From Thalassotalea sp. HSM 43 (GTDB taxonomy: Bacteria; Pseudomonadota; Gammaproteobacteria; Enterobacterales; Alteromonadaceae): 64,000 bases of DNA. Position 1 is the first letter of the stretch. The number at the start of each line of letters is the position of its first letter. The notes under the pieces are model-generated. The model saw nothing but the letters and a program-made list of their open reading frames with translations. It had not been told where the DNA came from and did not search any database. Of this stretch, positions 25,423 through 44,154 are shown piece by piece. Position numbers and translations under genes: made by a program. The DNA lies in contig NZ_CP038493.1 in NCBI RefSeq assembly GCF_004752005.1, forward strand, positions 2,318,302 to 2,382,301, written 5' to 3'.

Positions 25423-26706
25423 ATGAACGTATTAGTAATTGGTGGTGGTGGCCGTGAACACGCTTTGGCGTGGAAAGCCGCTCAATCATCCTCAGTAGAG
25501 AAAGTATTTGTTGCTCCTGGTAATGCTGGTACAGCATTGGAAAACAAACTACACAATGTGGCGATTTCAGTAGGTGATATTCAAGGCCTAGTTGAATTTG
25601 CTAAAAGTAACGATGTAGCGCTGACTATTGTTGGCCCAGAGCAACCATTGGTTGACGGTGTTGTTGATGCTTTTCAAGCCGATGGTTTAACCATTTTTGG
25701 TCCAAGTGCAAAAGCGGCACAACTTGAAGGTTCGAAATCGTTTACTAAAGATTTCTTAGCCCGTCATAATATTCCAACCGCTGCTTACCAGAACTTTACT
25801 GAAATTGATCCTGCAATTGCTTATGTTCGTGAGCAAGGTGCGCCTATTGTTGTTAAAGCTGACGGCTTAGCCGCTGGTAAAGGCGTTATCGTCGCAATGA
25901 CATTAGCCGAAGCTGAAGATGCGATTAAAGACATGTTGGCAGGCAACGCCTTTGGTGATGCCGGTCATCGTGTCGTTATCGAAGAGTTTCTTGAAGGTGA
26001 AGAAGCCAGCTTTATTGTTATGGTCGATGGCAAAAACGTATTACCGTTTGCGACTAGCCAAGATCACAAACGTGCATACAACAATGATGAAGGTCCAAAC
26101 ACCGGTGGAATGGGAGCGTATTCTCCTGCACCCGTGGTGACTAAAGAAATTCATGACCGTATTATGAATGAGGTTATCATGCCGACTGTTGAAGGTATGG
26201 CTAAGGAAGATGCACCTTATTCTGGTTTCCTATACGCTGGCTTAATGATCAGCGCCGATGGTACGCCAAAAGTTATTGAATATAACTGTCGCTTTGGTGA
26301 TCCAGAAACTCAGCCTATTATGATGCGTATGCAGTCGGATTTGGTTGAGCTATGTATCGCTGCTGCTAATGGTGAGCTTGCTGGTAAAGAAATCGCTTTT
26401 GATCCGCGAGCTGCGGTAGGCGTTGTTCTAGCTGCGGGTGGTTACCCAGGTAGTTATAACAAGGGTGATGTGATTTCTGGTCTTGATGTTAATACCTTAA
26501 CTGATCGTAAAACGTTTCATGCCGGTACGGCTGACAAAGACGGTAATGTGGTTACCGCTGGCGGTCGAGTGTTATGTGCAACTGCATTAGGTGAAAGTGT
26601 GACTACGGCGCAAAAGGCGGCCTATGAGTTACTTAACCAAATCAGTTGGGATGGTGTTGAATTTAGAACAGATATTGCCTATCGAGCGATTGCCCGAGAA
26701 CAATAA
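25423..26706 (+). CDS. purD: Phosphoribosylamine-glycine ligase
   Basis: A 427-residue ATP-grasp enzyme making GAR from phosphoribosylamine and glycine, second step of purine synthesis. Seen: MNVLVIGGGGREHALAWK at the start, GPSAKAAQLEGSK, the ATP-grasp lysine region VKADGLAAGKGVIVA, DHKRAYNNDEGPNTGGMGAYSP and EYNCRFGDPETQ with metal ligands. Length and order are normal. It closes the purH cluster and is followed by a terminator shared with the converging RRM gene. Confidence 0.98.
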   Translation: MNVLVIGGGGREHALAWKAAQSSSVEKVFVAPGNAGTALENKLHNVAISVGDIQGLVEFAKSNDVALTIVGPEQPLVDGVVDAFQADGLTIFGPSAKAAQLEGSKSFTKDFLARHNIPTAAYQNFTEIDPAIAYVREQGAPIVVKADGLAAGKGVIVAMTLAEAEDAIKDMLAGNAFGDAGHRVVIEEFLEGEEASFIVMVDGKNVLPFATSQDHKRAYNNDEGPNTGGMGAYSPAPVVTKEIHDRIMNEVIMPTVEGMAKEDAPYSGFLYAGLMISADGTPKVIEYNCRFGDPETQPIMMRMQSDLVELCIAAANGELAGKEIAFDPRAAVGVVLAAGGYPGSYNKGDVISGLDVNTLTDRKTFHAGTADKDGNVVTAGGRVLCATALGESVTTAQKAAYELLNQISWDGVEFRTDIAYRAIAREQ

Positions 26707-26724
26707 CGTTTTTCATCATCAATA

Positions 26725-26753
26725 AAAAAAAGCGGCTAATAAGCCGCTTTTTT
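26725..26753. terminator. Bidirectional terminator after purD
   Basis: A run, GCGGCT, loop AATA, AGCCGC, six T. Confidence 0.9.
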
Positions 26754-26769
26754 GTTTTCTATATTAGCC

Positions 26770-27222
26770 TTAGCCACGTTGTGGGCTTGGCTCAGGTCGC
26801 TCTTTTGCTTCCCTTACTTTTAATGTACGTTGTTGAAACTCAGTATCGTTTAATGAGCTAATTGCCTTACCTGCGTCTGCTGCTGAAATTTCAACAAAAC
26901 CAAAACCACGTCTTTTGCCGGTTTGTTTATCTTTCATTAAACGCACAGAATGAACGAGACCGTATTCAGAAAACAAGCTTCTTACTGTCGCTTCATTAGC
27001 GCGATATGGAAGGTTGCCAACATACAGTGTCTTTATGTCTTTTACTTCAGCTTTTTCACCAGCCATCGCTTTAATAATTAGCGGCGCCAAAATGGCACCG
27101 ATAAATAAGCCGATAGCGACAGAGCTCTGATCAACAGCAGATGAAACAGAGGCGGCGAAATAGCCTATAACGGTGATAGCGGTTGCGACGAACGCAGAAG
27201 TTAATGCTAGAGGAGATTTCAT
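26770..27222 (-). CDS. Membrane-anchored RRM RNA-binding protein
   Basis: A 150-residue protein. Residues 1-53 form two hydrophobic segments (TSAFVATAITVIGYFAA and SVAIGLFIGAILAPLII), and residues 64-140 are a complete RNA-recognition motif with RNP2 TLYVGNLPY (65-73) and RNP1 KRRGFGFVEI (103-112). The tail is short and Pro/Glu-rich. Single-RRM proteins bind single-stranded RNA and are common in cyanobacteria and some proteobacteria, usually without a membrane part. Placing RNA binding at the inner membrane suggests a role in local RNA handling; that is inference. The gene converges on purD and is next to the rRNA promoters but transcribed away from them. Confidence 0.9.
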   Translation of the reverse strand: MKSPLALTSAFVATAITVIGYFAASVSSAVDQSSVAIGLFIGAILAPLIIKAMAGEKAEVKDIKTLYVGNLPYRANEATVRSLFSEYGLVHSVRLMKDKQTGKRRGFGFVEISAADAGKAISSLNDTEFQQRTLKVREAKERPEPSPQRG

Positions 27223-27502
27223 GGTACTTACCTGATTGTTATTTTATTATTTTATCTAATCAATTCCTATGTTAACCAGATTTTAACAAACTTCAATGCA
27301 TATTGATTAAAAAGTGTTTAAAAACAGCTCGCTAACTCCCGTTGTAGAGCAATTTAAGCTAAAGGCACGTCAATTAACCGGCTTCAACCTAGTGTTACGC
27401 CTAAATTCTATCGTTTTTTGTTATTAAATCGTCTTATTAAAGCAAATGTGCTGATTAAATGAGCGAACAGTCGATTTTATTCATCTTTTTTCATTTTAGC
27501 TG

Positions 27503-27530
27503 TTGACGGCAGCTCAAAAATCCCTAAAAT
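27503..27530 (+). promoter_or_regulatory. rRNA operon 1 promoter P1
   Basis: TTGACG, 16-bp spacer, TAAAAT, then a GC-rich GCGCC discriminator, the signature of stringently controlled rRNA promoters. Confidence 0.8.
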
Positions 27531-27662
27531 GCGCCTCCACTTCCACAGGGGAATGCGCCAAACGGCGAGCATCCAGTAGAAGTTAGATTTGACCTTGTGA
27601 ATGCGCAAACGCGGCAATTACAAACGACAACAAATTATTTTGAAATTTTTTAAATTAATCGG

Positions 27663-27690
27663 TTGACTTCAAATCTGGGATGGGTAAAAT
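27663..27690 (+). promoter_or_regulatory. rRNA operon 1 promoter P2
   Basis: TTGACT, 16-bp spacer, TAAAAT, followed by GCACATC. Confidence 0.8.
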
Positions 27691-27941
27691 GCACATCCTG
27701 CTTCGGGCAAGCCCAGAAGCAACAAGCACTAGCGAATGCGTCTAATGCTTAATTCTTTAACAATTAGTTATCATGCAATTTGTGTGAGCACTCACAAGAT
27801 AAGATGGTTTTACCATTAAGTCTTTTTAAGACTTTACTTGATGAGTTCTCATGCAAACGACAATTTATGTCAAAAATGTTTTTCGAAAGAGGAACAGCAA
27901 CAGAATTCATTGAGTCGAAACATTTGTTTCAAACAACTTTT

Positions 27942-29483
<1,542 letters not shown>

Positions 29484-29562
29484 CCTTAAGTAAAACACTT
29501 ACTTGTCGAGTGTTCACACAAATTGCATCGATAACGAATTAGAAGAGAAGTATCTCAGTAGT

Positions 29563-29638
29563 GGGGCTATAGCTCAGCTGGGAGAGCGCCTGCCTTGCAC
29601 GCAGGAGGTCAGCAGTTCGATCCTGCTTAGCTCCACCA
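29563..29638 (+). tRNA. tRNA-Ala (TGC)
   Basis: 76 nt, CCA encoded. Acceptor GGGGCTA pairs with TAGCTCC (one G-T), anticodon stem CCTGC/GCAGG, loop CTTGCAC with anticodon TGC, T-loop TTCGATC. Confidence 0.98.
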
Positions 29639-29657
29639 TTTACTGAACCAAAACAGT

Positions 29658-29734
<77 letters not shown>

Positions 29735-30105
29735 ATTTTGCACTTCTCTGAAAACTCAAACATAAGCGGTAACGTTTATGTTTGAGTTTTTTAACTCTCT
29801 GTTCTTTAACAATTTGGAAAGCTGATATTAAACCCGGTAACTTATGCTTGCGACCTCCAATCGTAAGCGCTGAATAAGTTACCACGATAAACAACTTGTT
29901 GTTTATCAACCGAAACGTGTTAAAGCGTTTCAAATTATAACTAACACTATTCGTTGTGTTAGTTGTTCTTACTCAAGGCTCAAATGGCAACATTTGAGTT
30001 TGATAACGTAAGTTATCAACATTCTTATTGAATGCGTGAAAATGTCAGACATACATTTGGTCTTGGTTTTGTCACCAAGGCACTCGAAACTTTTTGGGGT
30101 TGTAT

Positions 30106-32992
<2,887 letters not shown>

Positions 32993-33103
32993 ACAACACC
33001 CAAACGGTTTTGTATGTGTTTGACACTAGTGCATCCGTGCACGTCACGCATCGTAAGAATTGAGTAAGAATTTAATATCACTTTCAAATTGTTTAACGTT
33101 TTT

Positions 33104-33222
33104 TGTCTGGCGACAATAGCGCTTTGGAACCACCTGATCCCATGCCGAACTCAGAAGTGAAACGAAGTAGCGCCGATGGTAGTGTGGGAGTTCCCATGTG
33201 AGAGTAGGTCATCGCCAGGCTT
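33104..33222 (+). rRNA. rrf: 5S ribosomal RNA, operon 1
   Basis: 119 nt. Terminal stem GTCTGGCGA/TCGCCAGGC, and the conserved CCCATGCCGAACTCAGAAGTGAAACG-type core (first 20 bases of it clear from 33138). Nine bases separate it from tRNA-Tyr, which is therefore part of the same transcript. Confidence 0.98.
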
Positions 33223-33231
33223 CCAATTTTT

Positions 33232-33316
33232 GGAGGGGTTCCCGAGTGGCCAAAGGGATCAGACTGTAAATCTGACGGCTCCGCCTTCGGTGGTTCGAAT
33301 CCACCTCCCTCCACCA
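33232..33316 (+). tRNA. tRNA-Tyr (GTA)
   Basis: 85 nt class II tRNA with a long variable arm, CCA encoded. Acceptor GGAGGGG, anticodon GTA in the loop CTGTAAA, T-loop TTCGAAT. It is the distal gene of rRNA operon 1 and the parent of the tRNA 3'-end copies that follow. Confidence 0.98.
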
Positions 33317-33327
33317 CGTTTAAGAAA

Positions 33328-33350
33328 GCTCGCTATTATAGCGGGCTTTT
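33328..33350 (+). terminator. First terminator after tRNA-Tyr
   Basis: GCTCGCT, loop ATTAT, AGCGGGC, four T; one G-T pair distinguishes it from the later copies (GCCCGCT). It would end the rRNA operon 1 transcript, with five more copies behind it. Confidence 0.85.
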
Positions 33351-33365
33351 GTGGTTTTAGAGCAT

Positions 33366-33466
33366 GTGGATGAGAACCATAGGTTCAACCAAATTGTCTG
33401 GAGCAATTTGGCACGTACGAAGTACAACCTTAAGGTTTAAATGCATGGAGGCATTTAGTAATCCAC
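33366..33466 (+). ncRNA. Candidate structured RNA within the 162-bp repeat unit
   Basis: Between closing arms GTGGAT (33366-33371) and ATCCAC (33461-33466) lie five consecutive inverted repeats: AACC/GGTT (33375-33385), CCAAATTG/CAATTTGG (33389-33411), GTAC/GTAC (33415-33425), the 12-bp palindrome AACCTTAAGGTT (33426-33437) and AAATGC/GCATTT (33439-33456). The second unit, 162 bp on, repeats all of this with one base changed. By position it corresponds to the rtT RNA of E. coli tyrT. Whether it is a stable RNA is inference. Confidence 0.4.
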
Positions 33467-33898
33467 CTCCCTCCACCACGTTTAAGAAAGCCCGCTATTG
33501 CAGCGGGCTTTTGTGGTTTTAGAGCATGTGGATGAGAACCATAGGTTCAACCAAATTGTCTGGAGCAATTTGGCACGTACGAAGTACAACCTTGAGGTTT
33601 AAATGCATGGAGGCATTTAGTAATCCACCTCCCTCCACCACGATTAAGAAAGCCCGCTATTACAGCGGGCTTTTGTGGTTTTAGGCTCTTAATAATTTGT
33701 ATCCCTCCACCACGTTTAAGAAAGCCCGCTATTACAGCGGGCTTTTGTGGTTTTAGGCTTTTAATAATTTGTCTCCCTCCAGCACGTTTAAGACAGCCCG
33801 CTATTGCAGCGGGCTTTTTTGGTTTTAGGCTTTTAAGAATTTGTCTCCCTCCAGCACGTTTAAGACAGCCCGCTATTACAGTGGGCTTTTGCGCTTTT

Positions 33899-34111
33899 AT
33901 AATCTAAAAATCATTCTATTGCGCATTTACAAAGACTTAACACGCTTCTTTTTAGATAAAAATTTGTGAATTTACTTACATTTCCTATCCTTTAATAAGT
34001 GTTAATAATCATCAGCACTATCAAGTTAATTGGGCTTTCATCATGTCGACGTAATGTATTCAATCAAATCGAAGCTCGATTGCATCTATTCACTAACTAG
34101 GAGATTGGACT
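33899..34111 (+). other. Upstream region of the RND efflux operon
   Basis: AT-rich, no gene; presumed promoter of the efflux genes. No adjacent regulator gene is present, so control is not apparent. Confidence 0.4.
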
Positions 34112-35233
34112 ATGTTTAGTTCAGTATCTGTCGCCATTAAGTCTTTATTGATCTTATGGTTGCTCTTTTCTTTTGGTTGCAAGGACTCTCAACAAGGACC
34201 AGGGACTACGCCACCACCTTCGGTAACTGTTATTGAGGTTGGCAAATCGAATGTTAAGCGATCGGTGACCTACAACGGTCGAGTTGAAGCGGTTGATGCG
34301 GTAGAGCTTACCGCAAGGGTTCAAGGGTTTTTATTGGAGAGGCTGAAAAGTGAGGGTGCCCAAGTTGAAGCCGGTGAATTGCTGTTTGTTATCGAAAAAG
34401 ACAGTTATATCGCAGAGGTAGAACGAGTTAAAGGCGCGCTTGAAAAACTTCGAGGTGCGCGTCGACTAGCACAAATCGAACGAGACAGAAGAGCAAAACT
34501 GGTAAAAACTAAAGCCATTTCTCAAGAGCAACTTGATATTGCTGAAGCAAACCTTATAGAAGTTAACGGTGAGATCACTTCACAAAAAGCAGCATTACGC
34601 ACCGCTGAATTAAATCTTAGTTATACCGATGTTAAAGCGCCTATTAGTGGCAAAATAGGTTTATCCCCATACTCTGTAGGTGATTTTGTTGGTCCATCTT
34701 CAAAAGCACTGTCCACGGTTGTCAGTCAAGATCCTTCTTACGTTACGTTTCCAATTACACAAAGAGAATTAATGACCCATTCAAGTGCCAAAACTGGTAT
34801 CACGCCTGAGCAAATCGAGGTACGAGTAAAAATGGCAGACGGAAGTTATTATCAACGAATTGGTAAGTTAGACTTTATTGACGTCGTTGCGGATCCAACA
34901 ACAGATACGTTATTAGTGCGTGCAAAGTTTGATAATCCCGATGGTGTCTTAGTGCATCAACAACTGGTAAATGTTGAGTTGCAAGAACAAAACCCGAGAA
35001 CCGAAATTACCGTACCGCAGTCCGCGGTGCAATTTGATCAACAAGGTCGTTATGTGCTGTTAGTTGATGATGAAAATAAAGTCGTCGTGCAGCGCATTGA
35101 AGCGGGAGCCACGATACAAGGTAAAGTGGTTATTAAAAATGGTCTTCAAGAAGGGCAAAAAGTAATAACCTTAGGTGTGCAAAAAGTAAGACCGGGAGTC
35201 GTTGTAAATCCTAATATAGCTTCAGCGGAGTAG
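34112..35233 (+). CDS. RND efflux periplasmic adaptor (membrane fusion protein)
   Basis: A 373-residue protein with a lipoprotein-type signal (lipobox SFG-C23) anchoring it to the inner membrane. Domains follow the AcrA/MexA order: lipoyl half ([43 protein letters not shown]), helical hairpin (about 105-165), second lipoyl half with [15 protein letters not shown], beta barrel and membrane-proximal domain ending [19 protein letters not shown]. It bridges the pump encoded 4 bp downstream to an outer-membrane channel that is not in this cluster, so a TolC elsewhere is expected. An AGGAG site precedes the ATG. Confidence 0.96.
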   Translation: MFSSVSVAIKSLLILWLLFSFGCKDSQQGPGTTPPPSVTVIEVGKSNVKRSVTYNGRVEAVDAVELTARVQGFLLERLKSEGAQVEAGELLFVIEKDSYIAEVERVKGALEKLRGARRLAQIERDRRAKLVKTKAISQEQLDIAEANLIEVNGEITSQKAALRTAELNLSYTDVKAPISGKIGLSPYSVGDFVGPSSKALSTVVSQDPSYVTFPITQRELMTHSSAKTGITPEQIEVRVKMADGSYYQRIGKLDFIDVVADPTTDTLLVRAKFDNPDGVLVHQQLVNVELQEQNPRTEITVPQSAVQFDQQGRYVLLVDDENKVVVQRIEAGATIQGKVVIKNGLQEGQKVITLGVQKVRPGVVVNPNIASAE

Positions 35234-35237
35234 AAAG

Positions 35238-38200
35238 ATGATTTCTGACATTTTTATTGATCGACCGCGATTCGCTATTGTTATTTCCTTGGTGATTTCA
35301 ATCGCAGGTGTCATTTCTTTACAAGCGCTACCTGTTGCTCAATTTCCCGATATTGTTCCACCTCAAGTTGAGGTAACTGCGTTTTACCCCGGGGCTAGTG
35401 CTGAAGTCGTCGAAGAAACCGTAGCGCAAACCATTGAATCAAAAGTGGTTGGCGTATCCAACATGTTGTATATGAAGTCGACGAGCAGTAGTGATGGTAG
35501 CTATACAATGTTGGGATCATTCGCTGTTGGTACCGACGCTGACATAAACACAGTAAATACCAAAAACAAAGTCGATCTGGCCGAGGCACAATTGCCATCT
35601 GAAGTGCAGCGTAACGGTGTAAACGTAAAGAAAAAGTCATCAGCATTGATGCAAATGGTGGCTATAAACTCTCCTGACGAAAGCTTTGATACGTTATTTC
35701 TAAGTAACTATGCCAATATAAACCTACTTGATAACCTAAAACGCGTGCCTGGTGTCGGTGATGTTTACCTATATGGTATAGATTACAGCATGAGGATTTG
35801 GTTAGATTCAGATAAATTAACCAGCTACAAGCTTACCATTGCCGAAGTTGTTGCTTCTTTACAGTCGCAAAACTTACAAGCTGCCGTCGGTCGTATAGGT
35901 GCCCAACCTATGACAGATGATCAGGATTTCCAGTTAAATATTCAAACCACAGGCCGACTAACCGATGCAGAACAATTTGATAATGTCGTTGTAAGAGCAA
36001 ACAACGATGGCTCGTTTGTGCGCATAAAAGATATAGGCCATGCCGAATTAGGTGGTAAATCTTTAGATGCTTATGGTCGCTTTCAAGGTGGGGCAACCGC
36101 TGTTTTAGGCATTTATCAAGCACCGGGAGCTAATGCAATCGCGGCTTCAGAAGCGGTAAAACAAGTTATGGAGCAAGCTGCTGAAAGTTTCCCGCAAGGA
36201 ATGGATTACACCATCACTTACGATACAACTCGTTTTGTCGAGGAGAGTATTGAATCTGTTCAGCACACACTGGTTGAAGCATTAGGTTTAGTCGTTATCG
36301 TTGTCTATCTGTTTCTTGGTAATTTAAGAGCGACGATTATTCCCATCATTGCGGTGCCGGTATCAATTTTAGGCGCGTTTGTCGTTATGCTGGCCTTCGG
36401 GTTTACTGCTAATACAGTGTCTTTACTCGCCTTAGTGGTTGCCATTGGTATTGTTGTTGATGATGCCATTATTGTTGTTGAAAACGTAGAAGCAGTAATG
36501 GAAAAAGATCCAAGTTTAAGTCCAGCTGAGGCGGCAAAAATTGCCATGAAAGAAATTACTGGGCCAATCATTGCGATCACCGCTGTATTACTCGCGGTAT
36601 TTGTACCGGTTGCCTTTATACCTGGCATTTCTGGATTGATGTTTCAGCAATTTGCCGTTGCCGTGTCTGGCTCTATGGTTATCTCGGCTATTAACGCTCT
36701 GACATTAAGTCCCGCATTATGTGCGTTATTCCTAAAACCATCGCATGGCCCATCAAAGGGTTTGATAAAATATGTATTTTCTGGAATAGATAAAGCGCGA
36801 GATGGATATGTATCGGTTGTTAAGCGATTAGTACGTGTGTCGATATTTAGTATCCCAGCCATCATTGCTATCTTCTTTGGCTTAACCACAATAACCAATA
36901 ATGTACCGAGTGGCTTTTTACCTGATGAAGATCAAGGCGCATTTATGGTTGAAATCCAGTTACCTGAGGGCTCTTCGGTCAATCGCACAGATAGCGTTGT
37001 ACGCCAAGCCGGCCAAGTGGCGATGGAAACTGAAGGTGTCAAAGAAGTAACTGAAGTCGTTGGTTTTAGTTTGATAGATAACATAGTTAAATCCAACGCT
37101 GGTTTTTTAGTGGTGGTGTTAGACCCATTTGATCAACGTGAAGATGAGTCATTGGATGCTCACCAATTGATCGCTAAATTGGGTGGGCAATTTGCGACGA
37201 TACAAAACGCCAATGTATTTCCTTTTAACTTACCGCCTATTATGGGCCTAGGTACCGGTTCGGGTTTTGAATATCAGCTGCAAGATTTGCAAGGTAAGAG
37301 TCCTGCTGATTTAGCTGCGCTTGGTCGCAGCATGATGATTAATGCCAATCAAAATGAACAGCTACAAGGTGTGTTCACGACATTCTCTGCCAATACACCG
37401 CAAATATATTTAGATATAGATAGAAGCAAAGCGCAAACCTTGGGGGTAGAAATTAGTGACGTATTCTTAACCCTGCAAGCTATGCTTGGTAGTTACTATG
37501 TTAATGACTTTAATTTGTTTGGCCGCACTTGGCAGGTAAACCTACAAGGCCAAATGGAAGATCGAAACGAAATTGAAGACATATTTAGATTGCACGTCAA
37601 AAACCGTAGCGGTGAAATGGTGCCAGTGCGCTCGGTAGCTGAACCTGAAATGATATTGCGTCCTCAATACGTGATGCGCTACAACAACAACCGCAGTTTA
37701 ACCATGATGGGAGGACCAGCCCCAGGTTATGCATCGGGTGATGCGCTAGATGCAATGGAGGAAGTTTCCGAACAAACGCTACCGCCTGGCTATGGTTTTG
37801 AATGGACATCAACAGCATTACAGGAAAAACAAGCAGCAGGACAAACGGCGCCAATCTTGGCGGCAGCTTTGTTATTCGTTTATTTATTCTTAGTAGCTCT
37901 TTATGAAAGCTGGAGCATTCCAGTCGGTGTAATCCTATCCGTCTCTGTTGGATTACTAGGTGCGATGTTTACTTTACTAATCACTGGTCTTGAGCTTAAC
38001 CTTTATGCGCAAATCGGCATCGTCGTGCTTATAGCACTTTCCGCTAAGAATGGCATACTCATAGTAGAGTTCGCCAAGGAGCAGCGAGAAAAAGGAGTCC
38101 CTATAGTTGATGCTGCTGTCGAAGGTGCTCGGTTACGTTTTCGTGCGGTTATGATGACCAGCTTTGCCTTTATTGCAGGTTTATTACCGCTAGTGGTTGC

Positions 38201-38372
38201 TTCTGGTGCAGGTATGCTAAGTCGCAATGGTGTAGGCACGGCGGTTTTTGGTGGTATGATTGCCGCTTCAACTGTCGGCATTTTATTAATTCCCCCTTTA
38301 TATGTTGTTATTCAACGGTTTAGGGAAAAGGTTAAAGGTGATACTGTGCCTGAGCCTGAAAAAACGAATTAA
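35238..38372 (+). CDS. RND multidrug efflux pump, HAE1 (AcrB/MexB) type
   Basis: A 1044-residue inner-membrane proton antiporter, normal length for AcrB. It begins [19 protein letters not shown], has the TM4 proton-relay pair in [18 protein letters not shown], the large periplasmic loops with [21 protein letters not shown], the TM10 lysine in [19 protein letters not shown] and the closing [19 protein letters not shown]. It forms the pump with the upstream adaptor. Substrates cannot be told. The two genes lie between the direct rRNA repeats, a position that makes copy-number change possible. Confidence 0.97.
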   Translation: MISDIFIDRPRFAIVISLVISIAGVISLQALPVAQFPDIVPPQVEVTAFYPGASAEVVEETVAQTIESKVVGVSNMLYMKSTSSSDGSYTMLGSFAVGTDADINTVNTKNKVDLAEAQLPSEVQRNGVNVKKKSSALMQMVAINSPDESFDTLFLSNYANINLLDNLKRVPGVGDVYLYGIDYSMRIWLDSDKLTSYKLTIAEVVASLQSQNLQAAVGRIGAQPMTDDQDFQLNIQTTGRLTDAEQFDNVVVRANNDGSFVRIKDIGHAELGGKSLDAYGRFQGGATAVLGIYQAPGANAIAASEAVKQVMEQAAESFPQGMDYTITYDTTRFVEESIESVQHTLVEALGLVVIVVYLFLGNLRATIIPIIAVPVSILGAFVVMLAFGFTANTVSLLALVVAIGIVVDDAIIVVENVEAVMEKDPSLSPAEAAKIAMKEITGPIIAITAVLLAVFVPVAFIPGISGLMFQQFAVAVSGSMVISAINALTLSPALCALFLKPSHGPSKGLIKYVFSGIDKARDGYVSVVKRLVRVSIFSIPAIIAIFFGLTTITNNVPSGFLPDEDQGAFMVEIQLPEGSSVNRTDSVVRQAGQVAMETEGVKEVTEVVGFSLIDNIVKSNAGFLVVVLDPFDQREDESLDAHQLIAKLGGQFATIQNANVFPFNLPPIMGLGTGSGFEYQLQDLQGKSPADLAALGRSMMINANQNEQLQGVFTTFSANTPQIYLDIDRSKAQTLGVEISDVFLTLQAMLGSYYVNDFNLFGRTWQVNLQGQMEDRNEIEDIFRLHVKNRSGEMVPVRSVAEPEMILRPQYVMRYNNNRSLTMMGGPAPGYASGDALDAMEEVSEQTLPPGYGFEWTSTALQEKQAAGQTAPILAAALLFVYLFLVALYESWSIPVGVILSVSVGLLGAMFTLLITGLELNLYAQIGIVVLIALSAKNGILIVEFAKEQREKGVPIVDAAVEGARLRFRAVMMTSFAFIAGLLPLVVASGAGMLSRNGVGTAVFGGMIAASTVGILLIPPLYVVIQRFREKVKGDTVPEPEKTN

Positions 38373-38385
38373 AAACATATAAATA

Positions 38386-38421
38386 CACGTCTTTATTAAC
38401 TTACTGAAAAGGCGTGATTTT
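38386..38421 (+). terminator. Probable terminator of the RND operon
   Basis: CACGTCTTT pairs with AAAGGCGTG (one G-T) across a 13-base loop, followed by ATTTTG. The T run is short. Confidence 0.5.
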
Positions 38422-38663
38422 GTATATTTCTTATCAGTGAGTCTTAATGTTAAATTATGTTGCTAATTAATAGAGTTTAGTTAGCAATTTAATCAGTTCT
38501 TAAGGCAAGTGACTGAGTTTCTTTGGCAAACAACTGTTGCACTGTAACCTCTTTAAATTAGCTAGTATTTAACCAATGCAACTCTGTGTAGAGCCTTATT
38601 TATAGGGTTTTGTACAAGAACTGAGCGAAAAAACACTAAATTCAAATTATTTCAAAAAAACTG

Positions 38664-38691
38664 TTGACCTTATCTGAAAAATCCCTAAAAT
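38664..38691 (+). promoter_or_regulatory. rRNA operon 2 promoter P1
   Basis: TTGACC, 16-bp spacer, TAAAAT, then GCGCATC discriminator. Confidence 0.8.
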
Positions 38692-38800
38692 GCGCATCCA
38701 CTTCAACGGCAAAGGCCAACGGGGTGTTTTGATACGTTTAGTTAAGCGATTGTTTCTCTAAACGGCCAACAAAACTTTTGAAAATAAATTCAAAAAAATG

Positions 38801-38828
38801 TTGACATCAAAACTGAGTTGCGTAGAAT
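38801..38828 (+). promoter_or_regulatory. rRNA operon 2 promoter P2
   Basis: Consensus TTGACA, 16-bp spacer, TAGAAT, then GCGCATC. Stronger match than P2 of operon 1. Confidence 0.82.
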
Positions 38829-39080
38829 GCGCATCTCGTTTCGGGCAAGACCTGAAGCAACAAGCACTAGCGAATGCGACTACTGCTTAGTTCTTTAACA
38901 ATTAGTTATCATGCAATTTGTGTGAGCACTCACAAGATAAGATGGTTTTACCATTAAGTCTTTTTTAAGACTTTACTTGATGAGTTCTCATGCAAACGAC
39001 AATTTATGTCAAAAATGTTTTTCGAAAGAGAAACAGCAACAGAATTCATTGAGTCGAAACATTTGTTTCAAACAACTTTT

Positions 39081-40622
<1,542 letters not shown>

Positions 40623-41038
40623 CCTTAAGTAAAACGCTTACTTGTTGAGTGTTCACACAAATTACATGATAACAATTGAATAGAATGAGAATTCTAAGAT
40701 AAACGCTGTTTATCTTAGAGTTTTTAACTCACTGTTCTTTAACAATTTGGAAAGCTGATATTAAACCCGGTAACTTATGCTTGCGACCTCCAATCGTAAG
40801 CGCTGAATAAGTTACCACGATAAACAACTTGTTGTTTATCAATCGAAACGTGTTAAAGCGTTTCAAATTATAACTAACACTATTCGTTGTGTTAGTTGTT
40901 CTTACTCAAGGCTCAAATGGCAACATTTGAGTTTGATAACGTAAGTTATCAACATTCTTATTGAATGCGTGAAAATGTCAGACATACATTTGGTCTTGGT
41001 TTTGTCACCAAGGCACTCGAAACTTTTTGGGGTTGTAT
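40623..41038 (+). other. 16S-23S spacer of operon 2, without tRNA genes
   Basis: A 416-bp spacer. In place of the tRNA block of operon 1 it has a short AT-rich segment with an inverted repeat (CTAAGATAAAC/GTTTATCTTAG, 40695-40718). From the boxA-like tgttctttaacaatttgg at about 40732 it matches operon 1 apart from isolated changes. Confidence 0.9.
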
Positions 41039-43925
<2,887 letters not shown>

Positions 43926-44022
43926 ACAACACCCAAACGGTTTTGTATGTGTTTGATGTAATTCACGCATCATAAGAATTGAGTAAGAATTTAATATCAC
44001 TTTCAAATTGTTTAACGTTTTT

Positions 44023-44141
44023 TGTCTGGCGACAATAGCGCTTTGGAACCACCTGATCCCATGCCGAACTCAGAAGTGAAACGAAGTAGCGCCGATGGTA
44101 GTGTGGGAGTTCCCATGTGAGAGTAGGTCATCGCCAGGCTT
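44023..44141 (+). rRNA. rrf: 5S ribosomal RNA, operon 2
   Basis: 119 nt, identical in sequence to the operon 1 copy as far as compared. No tRNA follows; the operon ends in a strong terminator. Confidence 0.98.
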
Positions 44142-44154
44142 CCAATTCAAGAAA

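Larger units (their letters stand above)
27223..27941 (+). promoter_or_regulatory. rRNA operon 1 promoter and leader region
   Basis: Apart from the start region of the RRM gene at its left edge, this stretch holds the upstream activating region, two tandem promoters (listed separately), a leader with a boxA-like ttctttaacaa at about 27753 used for antitermination, and the 16S processing-stem sequence. From about 27716 to the 16S start it is nearly identical to the leader of operon 2. Confidence 0.85.
33298..33898 (+). repeat. Tandem array of tRNA-Tyr 3' ends and terminators (tyrT/rtT-like)
   Basis: The last 19 nt of tRNA-Tyr (33298-33316) recur exactly at 33460 and 33622, a period of 162 bp, each followed by CG and a GCCCGCT/AGCGGGC hairpin with a T run. 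Three shorter 72-bp units follow, each keeping only the last part of the tRNA end (ccctccaCCACG or ccctccaGCACG, ends at 33714, 33786 and 33858) and the hairpin. There are six hairpin terminators in all. Each 162-bp unit carries about 98 bp of extra sequence folding into a chain of small hairpins. The design matches the E. coli tyrT locus, where 178-bp repeats contain the last 19 bp of tRNA-Tyr and give rtT RNA. I saw no coding frame. Confidence 0.92.
38373..39080 (+). promoter_or_regulatory. Terminator of the efflux operon, then rRNA operon 2 promoter and leader
   Basis: No gene. The first 50 bp hold a terminator-like hairpin. 38430-38660 is AT-rich upstream DNA. Two promoters follow (listed), then a leader nearly identical to that of operon 1 from about 38840, with the same boxA-like ttctttaacaatt. 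Confidence 0.85.

Noticed and set aside
33460-33642. Extra tRNA genes behind tRNA-Tyr
   Set aside because: Only the last 19 nt of the tRNA are present in each copy; no D-arm or anticodon arm precedes them.
33298-33898. CRISPR array
   Set aside because: The repeats are long (162 and 72 bp), the intervening sequences are also repeated, and there are no unique spacers or cas genes; the tRNA 3' end and terminators explain the units.
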